Below, one piece after another: positions 5,369 to 12,886 of a DNA stretch of 14,748 nt. The stretch is from Desulfobacterales bacterium. GTDB lineage: Bacteria; Desulfobacterota; Desulfobacteria; Desulfobacterales; C00003106. The notes under the pieces were generated by a model. It saw only the letters and a program-made list of their open reading frames with translations, did no database searches and was not told where the DNA came from. The stretch is taken from positions 1 through 14,748 of the forward strand of contig JAUVFC010000017.1 of NCBI GenBank assembly GCA_030594505.1. The letters are read 5' to 3'. Made by a program: the position numbers and the translations under genes. Numbering within the stretch: position 1 is the stretch's first letter; the number at the start of each line of letters is the position of its first letter.

Positions 5369-7759
5369 ATGTTAACAGAAGAAACCATGTATAACGCGGA
5401 TAATATAAAGGTATTGGAAGGTATTGCAGCCGTAAGAAAACGTCCGGCAATGTATATCGGGAATATTGGTATAGAAGGATTTCATCACCTCGTTTACGAG
5501 GTTGTTGACAATAGCATAGATGAGGCATTAGCGGGATATTGCGATTTTATATCTGTTTGCATTAATTCAGATAATAGCGTCACGGTTGAAGATAATGGGC
5601 GTGGTATTCCCGTAGGAATTCATAAGACAGAGGGTATCCCTGCAGTAGAAGTCGTGATGACAAAACTGCATGCCGGTGGAAAGTTTGACAATAAGGTTTA
5701 TAAGGTAGCAGGTGGATTACACGGTGTTGGGGTATCTGTTGTTAATGCCCTATCATCATTTCTTGAGGTGGAGATAAAGACCGGGGGGACTGTTTATCGT
5801 CAAACGTACTCAAAAGGGGCCCCAACCTCTTCCCTTGAAGTATTGGGGAATACCAAAAAACGCGGCACAAAGATACGTTTCAAGGCTGATGATGACATAT
5901 TCACTGTATCGGAATACAGTTTTGATATTCTTTCTCAAAGATTCAGGGAGCTTTCTTTTCTTAATAAAGGTGTTAAAATTATAATTAAACATGAGAAAAC
6001 AGGCAGGGAAAAGGAATTTCATTTCAAAGGAGGAATTGTATCGTTTGTTGATTACATAAACAGGAACAAGACAGTGATCCACAAAAAGCCTATATACATG
6101 TATGGCGAAAAAAATGACATAATTGTCGAAGTTGCTATGCAATATAATGACAGATATCAGGAGAAGATTTTAACCTTTGCTAATAATATCAACACAAAGG
6201 AAGGAGGTTTTCACCTCGTAGGCTTCAAGTCAGCCTTGACAAGGACCCTTAATCAATATGCGACAACGAGCAACCTTCCCAAGAATCTTCAGGAAAAGGT
6301 GACAGGAGATGACACAAGAGAGGGTCTCGCGGCCATCATCAACATAAAGCTTCCAAACCCGCAGTTTGAAGGGCAAACCAAGACAAAATTGGGGAACTCA
6401 GAGGTAAAGGGACTTGTTGAATCGGTTGTAAATGAAAAACTGGCTGCCTTGCTCGAAGAAAATCCTTCTCTTGCAAAAAAAATCATGGCCAAAGTCGTTG
6501 ATGCGGCACGTGCCAGGGATGCAGCGAGACGAGCCAAGGAAATGGCAAGAAAAAAGGGATCATTGATAGAGAGCTCTCTTCCAGGGAAACTGGCTGATTG
6601 TCAGGAAAGAAATCCTGAGAAAAGAGAGATATTTCTTGTAGAGGGAGATTCTGCCGGAGGTTCCGCAAAACAGGGCAGGGATAGAAAGTTTCAGGCCATA
6701 CTTCCGCTGAAAGGAAAAATACTCAATGTAGAAAAAGCAAGATTCGACAAGATGCTTCACAGTGAAGAAATAAGGATAATCATCACTGCTCTTGGAACCG
6801 GTATAGGCAAAGAGGAATATAATATAGAAAAACTCCGTTACAACAGAATCATAATAATGACGGATGCGGATGTAGACGGATCTCATATTCGAACACTTAT
6901 TCTCACCTTTTTTTACAGACAGATGCCGGATATTATTGAAAAAGGGCATCTCTATATTGCGCAACCACCCCTGTTTAGAATAGGAAATAAGAAAAATGCG
7001 GAATATATAAAAGATGAGGAATCGTTCCATAGCTATATTATGAACCGGATTTGCGATCATTTTACCGTGCAGATCAAGGAAAAGAATGAAAAGTTGGAAA
7101 ATCAAGGATTATATATGTTTTTAAGCAGGATGACAGATTATGACAGAATACTGACAACCCTTGAAAAACAAGGCTTTAACAGGAAGGTGATAGAACTTCT
7201 GATAAAATCAAAATGTTGCTCAAAAAGGTTTCTGGAGGATAAAGACCGGATTACTCTATTTGGGCAGGAGTTGACAAAAAGGGGATTTGAGGTCAAAGAG
7301 GTTGTACAGAACACAGAACATAATCTGTTTGAACTGCGCATTAAAGGAAAAAAAGGTCACGTCAGCACAATTGGGTGGTCTTTGATATCTTCGGCTGAAT
7401 TTCAGAAGGGCTGTGAAGTAGGCGTATACATACTGGAGATAGACCATCCCCCGTTTACGGTAATAAATGAAAGAAAAGAAGAGATTTTATTTGAAACAAA
7501 GGAAGACCTACTGGAATATCTTATGAAAGAAGGAAAAAGAGGTCTGTCAATTCAAAGATATAAGGGGCTTGGAGAAATGAATCCGGACCAGTTATGGGAG
7601 ACCACAATGGATCCGGACCACAGAAGGATGTTGCAGGTGAGAGTAGAAGATGGTATTATAGCAGATGATATATTCACGGTTCTTATGGGTGATGAGGTTG
7701 CTCCAAGAAGGGAGTTCATTAAGAAGCATGCTTGGGAAGTGAATTTTCTGGACATATAG
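5369..7759 (+). CDS. gyrB: DNA gyrase subunit B
   Basis: A 796-residue type IIA topoisomerase ATPase subunit; with GyrA it introduces negative supercoils. The GHKL ATPase domain shows catalytic Glu44 and Asn48 (EVVDNSIDEA) and Asp75 in EDNGRGIP, then AGGLHGVGVSVVNALS. The transducer is followed by the TOPRIM domain with EGDSAGGSAKQGRDR from residue 425 and DADVDGSH at 499-506. QRYKGLGEMNPDQLWETTMDP begins at 729. The 220-odd residues between DADVDGSH and QRYKGLGE mean it carries the large insertion typical of proteobacterial GyrB (E. coli 804 residues) and absent from the short Firmicutes form (about 640). ParE is less likely given the insertion and the dnaN neighbourhood. The first ATG is preferred; a second in-frame ATG is six codons later. 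Confidence 0.96.
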   Translation: MLTEETMYNADNIKVLEGIAAVRKRPAMYIGNIGIEGFHHLVYEVVDNSIDEALAGYCDFISVCINSDNSVTVEDNGRGIPVGIHKTEGIPAVEVVMTKLHAGGKFDNKVYKVAGGLHGVGVSVVNALSSFLEVEIKTGGTVYRQTYSKGAPTSSLEVLGNTKKRGTKIRFKADDDIFTVSEYSFDILSQRFRELSFLNKGVKIIIKHEKTGREKEFHFKGGIVSFVDYINRNKTVIHKKPIYMYGEKNDIIVEVAMQYNDRYQEKILTFANNINTKEGGFHLVGFKSALTRTLNQYATTSNLPKNLQEKVTGDDTREGLAAIINIKLPNPQFEGQTKTKLGNSEVKGLVESVVNEKLAALLEENPSLAKKIMAKVVDAARARDAARRAKEMARKKGSLIESSLPGKLADCQERNPEKREIFLVEGDSAGGSAKQGRDRKFQAILPLKGKILNVEKARFDKMLHSEEIRIIITALGTGIGKEEYNIEKLRYNRIIIMTDADVDGSHIRTLILTFFYRQMPDIIEKGHLYIAQPPLFRIGNKKNAEYIKDEESFHSYIMNRICDHFTVQIKEKNEKLENQGLYMFLSRMTDYDRILTTLEKQGFNRKVIELLIKSKCCSKRFLEDKDRITLFGQELTKRGFEVKEVVQNTEHNLFELRIKGKKGHVSTIGWSLISSAEFQKGCEVGVYILEIDHPPFTVINERKEEILFETKEDLLEYLMKEGKRGLSIQRYKGLGEMNPDQLWETTMDPDHRRMLQVRVEDGIIADDIFTVLMGDEVAPRREFIKKHAWEVNFLDI

Positions 7760-7764
7760 GGATT

Positions 7765-7854
7765 TTAGATCGGTGCAGTTAGCTTTTGGATAAAACTATT
7801 CAACAAGCTCTTTACCTCATTGATATGTTTATTAAGTTCTCTAACATTTTTCAT
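7765..7854 (-). pseudogene. 29-codon mini-ORF in dispersed repeat copy 1 (S23/four-helix-like ends)
   Basis: A minus-strand frame begins MKNVRELNKHINEVKSLLNS and ends after FIQKLTAPI. The start resembles the MRDFREL-type beginning of S23/four-helix-bundle (23S rRNA intervening-sequence) proteins, and the NEVK-LLNSFIQKL part resembles their final helix; the middle of such a protein (roughly 80 residues) would be missing. A purine-rich stretch (GAAGAGGGGTGG) precedes the ATG. A homologous frame lies in copy 2 at 12887-13000. It starts six bases after the gyrB stop, on the opposite strand. Function and expression are unknown; it may only be a gene scar carried by the repeat. Confidence 0.3.
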
Positions 7855-7922
7855 TTCCACCCCTCTTCAATGCTAACGGCTAAACGCTAATGGTTAACCG
7901 CTAATGGTTAACCGCACAGGTT
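7785..7922 (+). repeat. dispersed repeat, copy 1 (two 14-bp units)
   Basis: 7785-7884 matches 12931-13030 at 88 of 100 positions without gaps. It is followed by two exact tandem 14-bp units CGCTAATGGTTAAC (7885-7898 and 7899-7912) and the tail CGCACAGGTT (7913-7922). Copy 2 (12931-13054) has one unit, and the short copy at 12696-12715 has none. The repeat lies between gyrB and the thymidylate synthase gene. Confidence 0.88.
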
Positions 7923-7933
7923 CGGTTTTTTTT
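7910..7933 (+). terminator. weak terminator-like hairpin after gyrB
   Basis: AACCG (7910-7914) and CGGTT (7923-7927) form a five-pair stem with an eight-base loop leading into eight T residues (7926-7933). Stem stability is low. It arises where the repeat tail meets the T-run, just before a TATAAA (7935-7940) that could be the -10 box for the next gene. Confidence 0.25.
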
Positions 7934-7957
7934 GTATAAATAGTCAGAGAATATTCC

Positions 7958-8614
7958 ATGAAATTGATCAACATAGAGGCAAGAGATCTTCCTGATGCTT
8001 GGTTTCAGAGTGTTTCTTCCATAATTGACCATGGACATGAGTATTTGATTGATCGTGGAAGCTACGAGGGTCAGAAGAGACTCGAATTTGATTATATTAC
8101 CCTGCATGTCAAATATCCGGGTGTTCGACCCTTGATTCCTGATATCCCGGCCCATCTTGGAATCCCAAACCCGGTAGAGGAAGGATATATTGAAGAGTAT
8201 CTACCCTATCTCATGACAAAGAAAAAGTCCACCAACGAACAGTACACTTACGGTCAGTATCTCGAAGACCAGATTAACGAAGTTATTAAAATGTATAAAA
8301 AAAATGGGTTTGGGACCAACCAGGCATATATGACGGTCGGAGATCCGGACTCAATATTTCTTTCTGATCCGCCATGTCTTCGCGGTATTGATACACGCAT
8401 TAGAGATAACAAACTTCATTTTATCATCTATTTCAGGTCATGGGATTTATGGAACGGTTTTCCGGCAAACCTCGCCGCAATTCAAATTCTCAAGGAATAT
8501 ATGGCTGCGGAGATAGGCATAGAAGATGGTGAAATCATTGCTTCGAGCAAAGGCCTTCACCTTTATGATTATGTGTGGGAACTTGCCCGGATCAGAACAA
8601 TGAAAAAAGAATAA
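7958..8614 (+). CDS. thyA: methanogen-type thymidylate synthase
   Basis: A 218-residue protein of the short thymidylate synthase family first known from methanogenic archaea; the classical bacterial ThyA is about 264 residues. It would methylate dUMP to dTMP with methylene-tetrahydrofolate or a pterin analogue. The nucleophile is Cys140 in SDPPCLRGIDTRI. The phosphate and dUMP site follows as YFRSWDLWNGFPANLAAIQ, with Arg160, Ser161, Asp163 and Asn171, matching the RS-D and the Asn of ThyA. A GLHLYDY-type end corresponds to the conserved H-Y region. The ATG has a modest CAGAGAA site. The histidine kinase gene starts 19 bases after its stop, so the two may be co-transcribed. The methyl-donor cofactor cannot be told from sequence. 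Confidence 0.85.
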   Translation: MKLINIEARDLPDAWFQSVSSIIDHGHEYLIDRGSYEGQKRLEFDYITLHVKYPGVRPLIPDIPAHLGIPNPVEEGYIEEYLPYLMTKKKSTNEQYTYGQYLEDQINEVIKMYKKNGFGTNQAYMTVGDPDSIFLSDPPCLRGIDTRIRDNKLHFIIYFRSWDLWNGFPANLAAIQILKEYMAAEIGIEDGEIIASSKGLHLYDYVWELARIRTMKKE

Positions 8615-8633
8615 ATATTCACGGCAAAACAGA

Positions 8634-9926
8634 ATGGACGCACCGAGAGAAAATAATTATTGTTTAAAAACACTCAGGGATTTTTTTGAGATATCAAGGT
8701 TGATAAATCTCAATTTTGACGTTGAAGTTATTGTCACAAAAAGTATTTCTTTTATTGCTGATCAATTGAAAAAGAGAGTACGGATATATCTTCTCGATGA
8801 CAGAGGAGACTTGGTTATCAGACAATGGGCCGGAGATTACAAAAGGGAGCTTTCTAAAGGGATTGTAGTCCTGAAAAGCAGTATTGTATGGAAGACATTT
8901 GAAAAAGGAGAGGCAATAAACATAACCAGGGAAGAAGAAGTATCAGAATATATTCATACCCTCAAAAACAAGATAGCAATCAAGTCCGTCATACCGATCA
9001 ATTACAGGAACGTGAACGATACCATAGAAGATAATTACGGGGTTATGGTGATTGATTCGGGCAGTCACGGAAAAAAAATCTCTGACGACGATTTTTTCTA
9101 TTCTGTGGAAATGGCGAAGTTGATAGGACAGGCCATAGCAAGGGCCAGATTTTTTGACAGGTACAGAAACGTCAAGGACAGCCTGACTCTTATGCAGGAA
9201 GATCGAATAAAGGTTCTCAACCTCCTGGTTCACGAACTCAGAAATCCCTTGACCGTCATAGGTGGTTTTACCAAAAAATTCCCCACAATCATTAGTAAGA
9301 TTTATGACACAGTAGACTTGGAGCAGAGAAACACGTATCTCGACAAACTGCTTACCTATTCAAAAATAGTAGCCAAAGAAGAATTCAGGATAGAAGAGAG
9401 CATAAACGACTTTATTAAGTTTGTTAAGATCATTGATCCGAAATACAAAATAACTATTTCAACAATTTCATTACAAGAGATAATAAAAGAAATAGTCTTA
9501 AAATATGAACCATTATCGGAAATCAAGAATATAGAGACATCCTTTTCCAAAAAAGAGATATTTCTTGAGGCGGACAAGGAGGGAGTATTTACTGTTTTAA
9601 ACAACCTGGTGGAAAACGCTATCAATTTCTCTCCGGAAAACAGCCGTGTTACTATTTTCTCCAAAGAGGGGGATAAGGATATCTCTTTCAGTGTGAGAAG
9701 CGAAACCTTTATAGAAAGAAAACATAGAAAAGATATATTTGATTTCTACTACAAGATAGTGGGTAAAGAGGACAAAGGCACGGGGTTGGGTCTTGCTGTT
9801 GCAAAAAAGATCATCGAGAACCATCGAGGAACCATAAAGGTTATTAGTAAGAGAGGCAAAAAAGGACGCCCCTTCACACGTTTTGTGGTGACACTCCCCA
9901 AAAAACTGGAAATGTATGGTGTGTGA
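8634..9926 (+). CDS. soluble GAF-domain sensor histidine kinase
   Basis: A 430-residue protein with no membrane segment. Residues about 15-180 look like a GAF sensor domain (alternating strands, ending GVMVIDS and a helix QAIARARFF). The dimerisation/phosphoacceptor helix has His200 in LLVHELRNPLTVIGG. The HATPase region has the N box NNLVENAINFSPENS from residue 323 and the G2 box GTGLGLAVAKKII from 382. The usual G1 box (DxGxGI) is not recognisable: the corresponding stretch reads SVRSETFIERKHRKDIFDFY, lacking the adenine-binding Asp and the glycines. The interval between H box and N box is long (about 120 residues). No response regulator is adjacent, so it is an orphan kinase; its signal and partner are unknown. 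There is no clear ribosome site before the ATG, so coupling to the gene upstream is likely. Confidence 0.85.
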   Translation: MDAPRENNYCLKTLRDFFEISRLINLNFDVEVIVTKSISFIADQLKKRVRIYLLDDRGDLVIRQWAGDYKRELSKGIVVLKSSIVWKTFEKGEAINITREEEVSEYIHTLKNKIAIKSVIPINYRNVNDTIEDNYGVMVIDSGSHGKKISDDDFFYSVEMAKLIGQAIARARFFDRYRNVKDSLTLMQEDRIKVLNLLVHELRNPLTVIGGFTKKFPTIISKIYDTVDLEQRNTYLDKLLTYSKIVAKEEFRIEESINDFIKFVKIIDPKYKITISTISLQEIIKEIVLKYEPLSEIKNIETSFSKKEIFLEADKEGVFTVLNNLVENAINFSPENSRVTIFSKEGDKDISFSVRSETFIERKHRKDIFDFYYKIVGKEDKGTGLGLAVAKKIIENHRGTIKVISKRGKKGRPFTRFVVTLPKKLEMYGV

Positions 9927-9950
9927 ATGTTTTTCCCCTCTCATTTCTCC

Positions 9951-11204
9951 TTATACCCGAACCCGTTCAATACCTGCTCCAAGGGCCGAGAATTTTTCTT
10001 CGATGCGTTCATATCCGCGATCTAGGTGATAGACGCGTGAAACCTCTGTCGTGCCTTCCGCGGCCAGCCCGGCCAGAATAAGGGAAGCGCTTGCCCTTAA
10101 GTCGGTCGCCATAACAGGCGCGCCGCTTAGTTGGGGAACTCCCCGTACCACCGCACAATTACCTGACACAATAATATCCGCGCCTATCCGTTGAAGCTCG
10201 CTTACATGAATGAAGCGGTTTTCAAAAATGGCTTCGGTGATTACACTTAATCCACTTGCTATAGACATGAGAACCATAAACTGGGCCTGCATGTCAGTCG
10301 GAAATCCGGGATAAGGGAAGGTCTTCATATCAACACTCTGTATCTGTTCAGGACCCTTCACAAAAATACTTGTTTGACCTTTTTTTACAACCACACCGGC
10401 CTGTTTGAGTTTGTGGATTACCGCCTCCACGTGGGATGGGACACAATTTAAGATTTCGAAGTCCCCTTTTGTCAAGGCAGCGGCTACCATGAAGGTGCCT
10501 GTCTCTATGCGGTCCGGAATAATGGACCAGAAAGTCGGTTTAAGCTTTTTTACACCCATTATGGTGACTACTGATGAACCAGCGCCCTGGATATTGGCGC
10601 CCATCTTATTCAGGCAGTCCGCGAGGGCTATTATCTCCGGCTCTTTCGCCGCATTTCGAAGGATAGTAGTCCCTTTTGCCAAGACAGCGGCCATCATCAG
10701 GTTTTCAGTTCCGGTTACGGTCGTGATGTCAAGATAGATATCAGCGCCTTTCAACTGATCTGTCTTTGCGTCGACATAACCGTGATCCAGGTTGATGGAG
10801 GCCCCCATTTGCCGAAGTCCCTTGATGTGAATGTCAATAGGTCTGGCCCCAATGGCGCACCCACCGGGGAGAGAGACTCTGGCCCTGCCCAGCCTTGCGA
10901 GCAGAGGACCAAGAACCAAAACAGAGGCCCGCATGGTCTTTACGAGATCGTAGGAGGCCTCAAAACTGTTCAAGCCACTTGCATCAACCTTTAGAGCGGT
11001 TTCATCTTCCTTAAAGCGCACGCCAAGGTCCGTCATCAGTCGCTTGATGGTACGTATATCCCATAGGTCCGGGACATTATGGAAGGTGTTCCAGTCATCG
11101 GTCAGGATCGAGGATATCAATATAGGAAGGGCGGCGTTCTTGGCGCCGCTGATAGCCACCGTTCCTTCCAGGCGGCGTCCGCCGGTTATGACGATTTTAT
11201 CCAT
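9951..11204 (-). CDS. murA: UDP-N-acetylglucosamine 1-carboxyvinyltransferase
   Basis: A 417-residue EPSP-synthase-fold enzyme of normal MurA length (E. coli 419). It transfers enolpyruvate from PEP to UDP-GlcNAc, the first committed step of peptidoglycan synthesis in the cytoplasm. Lys22 and Asn23 lie in SGAKNAALP. The catalytic-loop cysteine is Cys116 in SLPGGCAIGARPIDIH, so the enzyme should be of the fosfomycin-sensitive Cys type (Asp-type variants are resistant). The C-terminal DLRASASLILAGLAAEG holds the conserved active-site Arg. It is the last gene of a minus-strand operon, six bases after the acylphosphatase stop, and ends 24 bases from the convergent histidine kinase gene without an obvious terminator. 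An ending of SALGAGIERVRV is typical for the family. Confidence 0.96.
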   Translation of the reverse strand: MDKIVITGGRRLEGTVAISGAKNAALPILISSILTDDWNTFHNVPDLWDIRTIKRLMTDLGVRFKEDETALKVDASGLNSFEASYDLVKTMRASVLVLGPLLARLGRARVSLPGGCAIGARPIDIHIKGLRQMGASINLDHGYVDAKTDQLKGADIYLDITTVTGTENLMMAAVLAKGTTILRNAAKEPEIIALADCLNKMGANIQGAGSSVVTIMGVKKLKPTFWSIIPDRIETGTFMVAAALTKGDFEILNCVPSHVEAVIHKLKQAGVVVKKGQTSIFVKGPEQIQSVDMKTFPYPGFPTDMQAQFMVLMSIASGLSVITEAIFENRFIHVSELQRIGADIIVSGNCAVVRGVPQLSGAPVMATDLRASASLILAGLAAEGTTEVSRVYHLDRGYERIEEKFSALGAGIERVRV

Positions 11205-11210
11205 AGGTTT

Positions 11211-11492
11211 TTAGTAGTTAATGTCGAAGCTGTCAAAGTTCCCGCTATAAGAAGCCCATTCAACCTTCACGTCGGTCACTGACGCTCCGGCAGGACCTTT
11301 ACGACACCATTCAATCATTTTATTCACGTCTGATTCGTTTCCTTCAAGCACGGCCGCAACGGTTCCGTCCGGGAGGTTCTTTACCCAACCGCTCAGATTT
11401 CCCACGCGTTTGGCTGCACGGCGCGTCTCCATTCGAAAACAGACTCCCTGCACACGACCGGTCACAATAAGACTTGCCCTAATGTTTTTCAT
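11211..11492 (-). CDS. acyP: acylphosphatase
   Basis: A 93-residue cytoplasmic enzyme of standard acylphosphatase size that hydrolyses carboxyl-phosphate bonds such as in acetyl phosphate, carbamoyl phosphate and 1,3-bisphosphoglycerate. Both active-site residues are present: Arg20 in the phosphate loop GRVQGVCFR and Asn39 in GWVKNLPDGTV. The central EGNESDVNKMIEWCRKGP matches the second helix of the fold. It is packed between rdgB (10 bases upstream) and murA (six bases downstream). In an acetyl-CoA-pathway organism acetyl phosphate is a plausible substrate, but this is inference. Confidence 0.94.
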   Translation of the reverse strand: MKNIRASLIVTGRVQGVCFRMETRRAAKRVGNLSGWVKNLPDGTVAAVLEGNESDVNKMIEWCRKGPAGASVTDVKVEWASYSGNFDSFDINY

Positions 11493-11502
11493 AAAAAAAC
11501 CA

Positions 11503-12150
11503 TTATTTGCTGTGAGGTGATTTGGGCTTTACTTCCGCCAGCCGTTGTTTGATCCATGTAATCACTTTGTCAAACTCGTTTTTCAGTTCCGACAAGGCCC
11601 GTCCCCTGTGACTGATCTCGGACTTTTCTTCGAGAGACATCTCAGCGAATGTCTTATTGAGTGGAGGATAATAGAATACAGGGTCGTAACCAAAACCGTT
11701 TTCCCCGCTTGCTGCTGTTGTAATTTCTCCTTCACATCGTGCCTCATACGTAAGCGCGGGGCCGGAAGGCACAGCAAGGGATATAACGCACTCAAAGGCC
11801 GCTGCTCTATTTTTCTTACCCCCCATCTCTTTGAGGAGTTTGGCGGTATTTTCCTCATCAGTGGCTGATTTACCCGAATACCGTGCTGAATACACGCCGG
11901 GCGCTCCTCCCAGGGCTTGCACGACCAACCCTGAGTCATCGGCAAGGGCCGGTATTCCGAGTATACGCGCAGCAAAAGAGGCCTTTTTGTATGCATTGTC
12001 ATCAAATGTGGCGCCATCTTCCTCTATTTCAGGAATAGGGCCAAAATCATCCAGATTCTTAATCTCTACCGGGAAGTCTTTGAAGAATTCTCTAATTTCC
12101 ACAGTCTTTCCATGATTCCGCGTTGCCAAAACCAGGAATATTTTTTCCAT
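11503..12150 (-). CDS. rdgB: RdgB/HAM1 non-canonical purine NTP pyrophosphatase
   Basis: A 215-residue house-cleaning enzyme that hydrolyses dITP, XTP and dHAPTP-type nucleotides to monophosphate and pyrophosphate, keeping deaminated purines out of DNA. Motifs in order are LATRNHGK (8-15), EDGATFDDNAYKKA (44-57), the catalytic ADDSGLVV (70-77), APGVYSARYSG (83-93), SGENGFGYDPVF (148-159, base recognition) and SHRGRAL (180-186). Length is slightly above E. coli RdgB (197) because of a basic C-terminal tail. It stands 34 bases after the FmdB-like gene and 10 before acylphosphatase in one operon. Confidence 0.95.
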   Translation of the reverse strand: MEKIFLVLATRNHGKTVEIREFFKDFPVEIKNLDDFGPIPEIEEDGATFDDNAYKKASFAARILGIPALADDSGLVVQALGGAPGVYSARYSGKSATDEENTAKLLKEMGGKKNRAAAFECVISLAVPSGPALTYEARCEGEITTAASGENGFGYDPVFYYPPLNKTFAEMSLEEKSEISHRGRALSELKNEFDKVITWIKQRLAEVKPKSPHSK

Positions 12151-12184
12151 GTTATCCTTTCACGAATTTTATTTATCAAAAAAT

Positions 12185-12679
12185 CTATAGATCATAGAGC
12201 GTCTCGTCTCTTTGCGGGGCCGGGTGTTTTGCCTTTGCAGCCCCTTTTTGGTTCGGAAACAAAAAAGGATCCTCACCTTCGAGAATATCACCCATTTCCG
12301 CTTCGATCTTTTCAGGGTCTTCTCCTTTTTCCATCCGGTTCAGCGCTTCCTGCATCCCATGGCCAAGTTCAAGCCCTGTCACACTTGTAAGTTTGCGCAT
12401 CAGGTTGGCGGCCTGTCGGGGGTTATCCTCGTTGATTTTATCGGCCTCGCCGGCGAGCATTTGCATGGCCTGTTCCATTTTGGTCTCGTCAAAGGGAATA
12501 TCTTCCATACCCCCCGCGTCTTCTTTCGATTTTCCACTAACAGCAAATGCAGACATCTGCCTTGTAAGCGTCTTTTTTTTGCATTTAGGACAACTTGGCT
12601 TTTTTGTTGTGTTGACGCCCCAGGAAAAGAAATTGTAAATCGTATTACAGTTGCTGCAATAGAACTCATAAACAGGCAT
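12185..12679 (-). CDS. FmdB-family zinc ribbon protein
   Basis: A 164-residue protein. The first 45 residues form the FmdB/CxxC_CxxC zinc ribbon: Cys8 and Cys11 in MPVYEFYCSNC, and Cys30 and Cys33 in PSCPKCKKKTL. The remainder is an acidic, helical, probably flexible tail with several Met-rich stretches (KMEQAMQMLAGEADKI, ALNRMEKGEDPEKIEAEMGD) of unknown role; typical FmdB proteins are only 60-110 residues, so the tail is long. The name comes from a putative regulator of methylamide amidase; for most homologues the function is not known. It is the first gene of the fmdB-like-rdgB-acyP-murA operon, preceded by a GGAACGGGGA ribosome site and a likely promoter at 12789-12816. Confidence 0.85.
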   Translation of the reverse strand: MPVYEFYCSNCNTIYNFFSWGVNTTKKPSCPKCKKKTLTRQMSAFAVSGKSKEDAGGMEDIPFDETKMEQAMQMLAGEADKINEDNPRQAANLMRKLTSVTGLELGHGMQEALNRMEKGEDPEKIEAEMGDILEGEDPFLFPNQKGAAKAKHPAPQRDETLYDL

Positions 12680-12695
12680 ATTTATCCCCGTTCCT

Positions 12696-12715
12696 AACGG
12701 CTAAACGCACAGGTT
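12696..12715 (+). repeat. dispersed repeat, short copy 3 (no 14-bp unit)
   Basis: AACGGCTAAA (12696-12705) is joined directly to CGCACAGGTT (12706-12715), exactly the two sequences that flank the 14-bp units in copies 1 and 2. The rest of the long repeat is absent. It lies in the 5' leader of the fmdB-like gene (minus strand), starting 16 bases before its start codon. Confidence 0.7.
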
Positions 12716-12788
12716 GCTACTTTTTAAGAGTCATCGCTATCGTTCTACCTTCAGTCTATCCATCTGTATCAGTTACAATTATTTTTCA

Positions 12789-12816
12789 GTATATAGCGAG
12801 GAAAAAAAAAAAGCAA
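12789..12816 (-). promoter_or_regulatory. likely promoter of the fmdB-murA operon
   Basis: On the minus strand, TTGCTT (12811-12816) is the -35 and TATACT (12789-12794) the -10, with a 16-bp spacer that is mostly a T-tract. Transcription would begin near 12782 and give a leader of about 100 bases that includes the short repeat copy 3. Confidence 0.45.
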
Positions 12817-12844
12817 ACAGCAAGTTCAATAAATCAAATTTGTC

Positions 12845-12873
12845 TTGACAACTTTACCAATTCTATATATATA
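12845..12873 (+). promoter_or_regulatory. likely promoter of gntR-trpB
   Basis: The consensus -35 TTGACA (12845-12850), a 17-bp spacer and TATATA (12868-12873) make this the best sigma-70-like promoter seen in the window. Transcription would start near 12880, giving a leader of about 200 bases that contains the whole of dispersed repeat copy 2. It is back to back with the fmdB promoter. Confidence 0.55.
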
Positions 12874-12886
12874 GACTTTCAGATAA

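Noticed and set aside
6560..7105. 181-codon open frame antisense to gyrB
   Set aside because: It overlaps the TOPRIM-encoding part of an unambiguous gyrB and has no family-like motif.
12212..12697. 161-codon plus-strand open frame opposite the FmdB-like gene
   Set aside because: The minus-strand frame has a clear zinc ribbon with four cysteines and fits an operon; the opposite frame is a shadow.
173..12698. Shared 14-mer TCCCCGTTCCTAAC at 173-186 and 12685-12698
   Set aside because: About one such 14-base match is expected by chance in a window of this size, and in the second place it overlaps a purine-rich ribosome site of fmdB.
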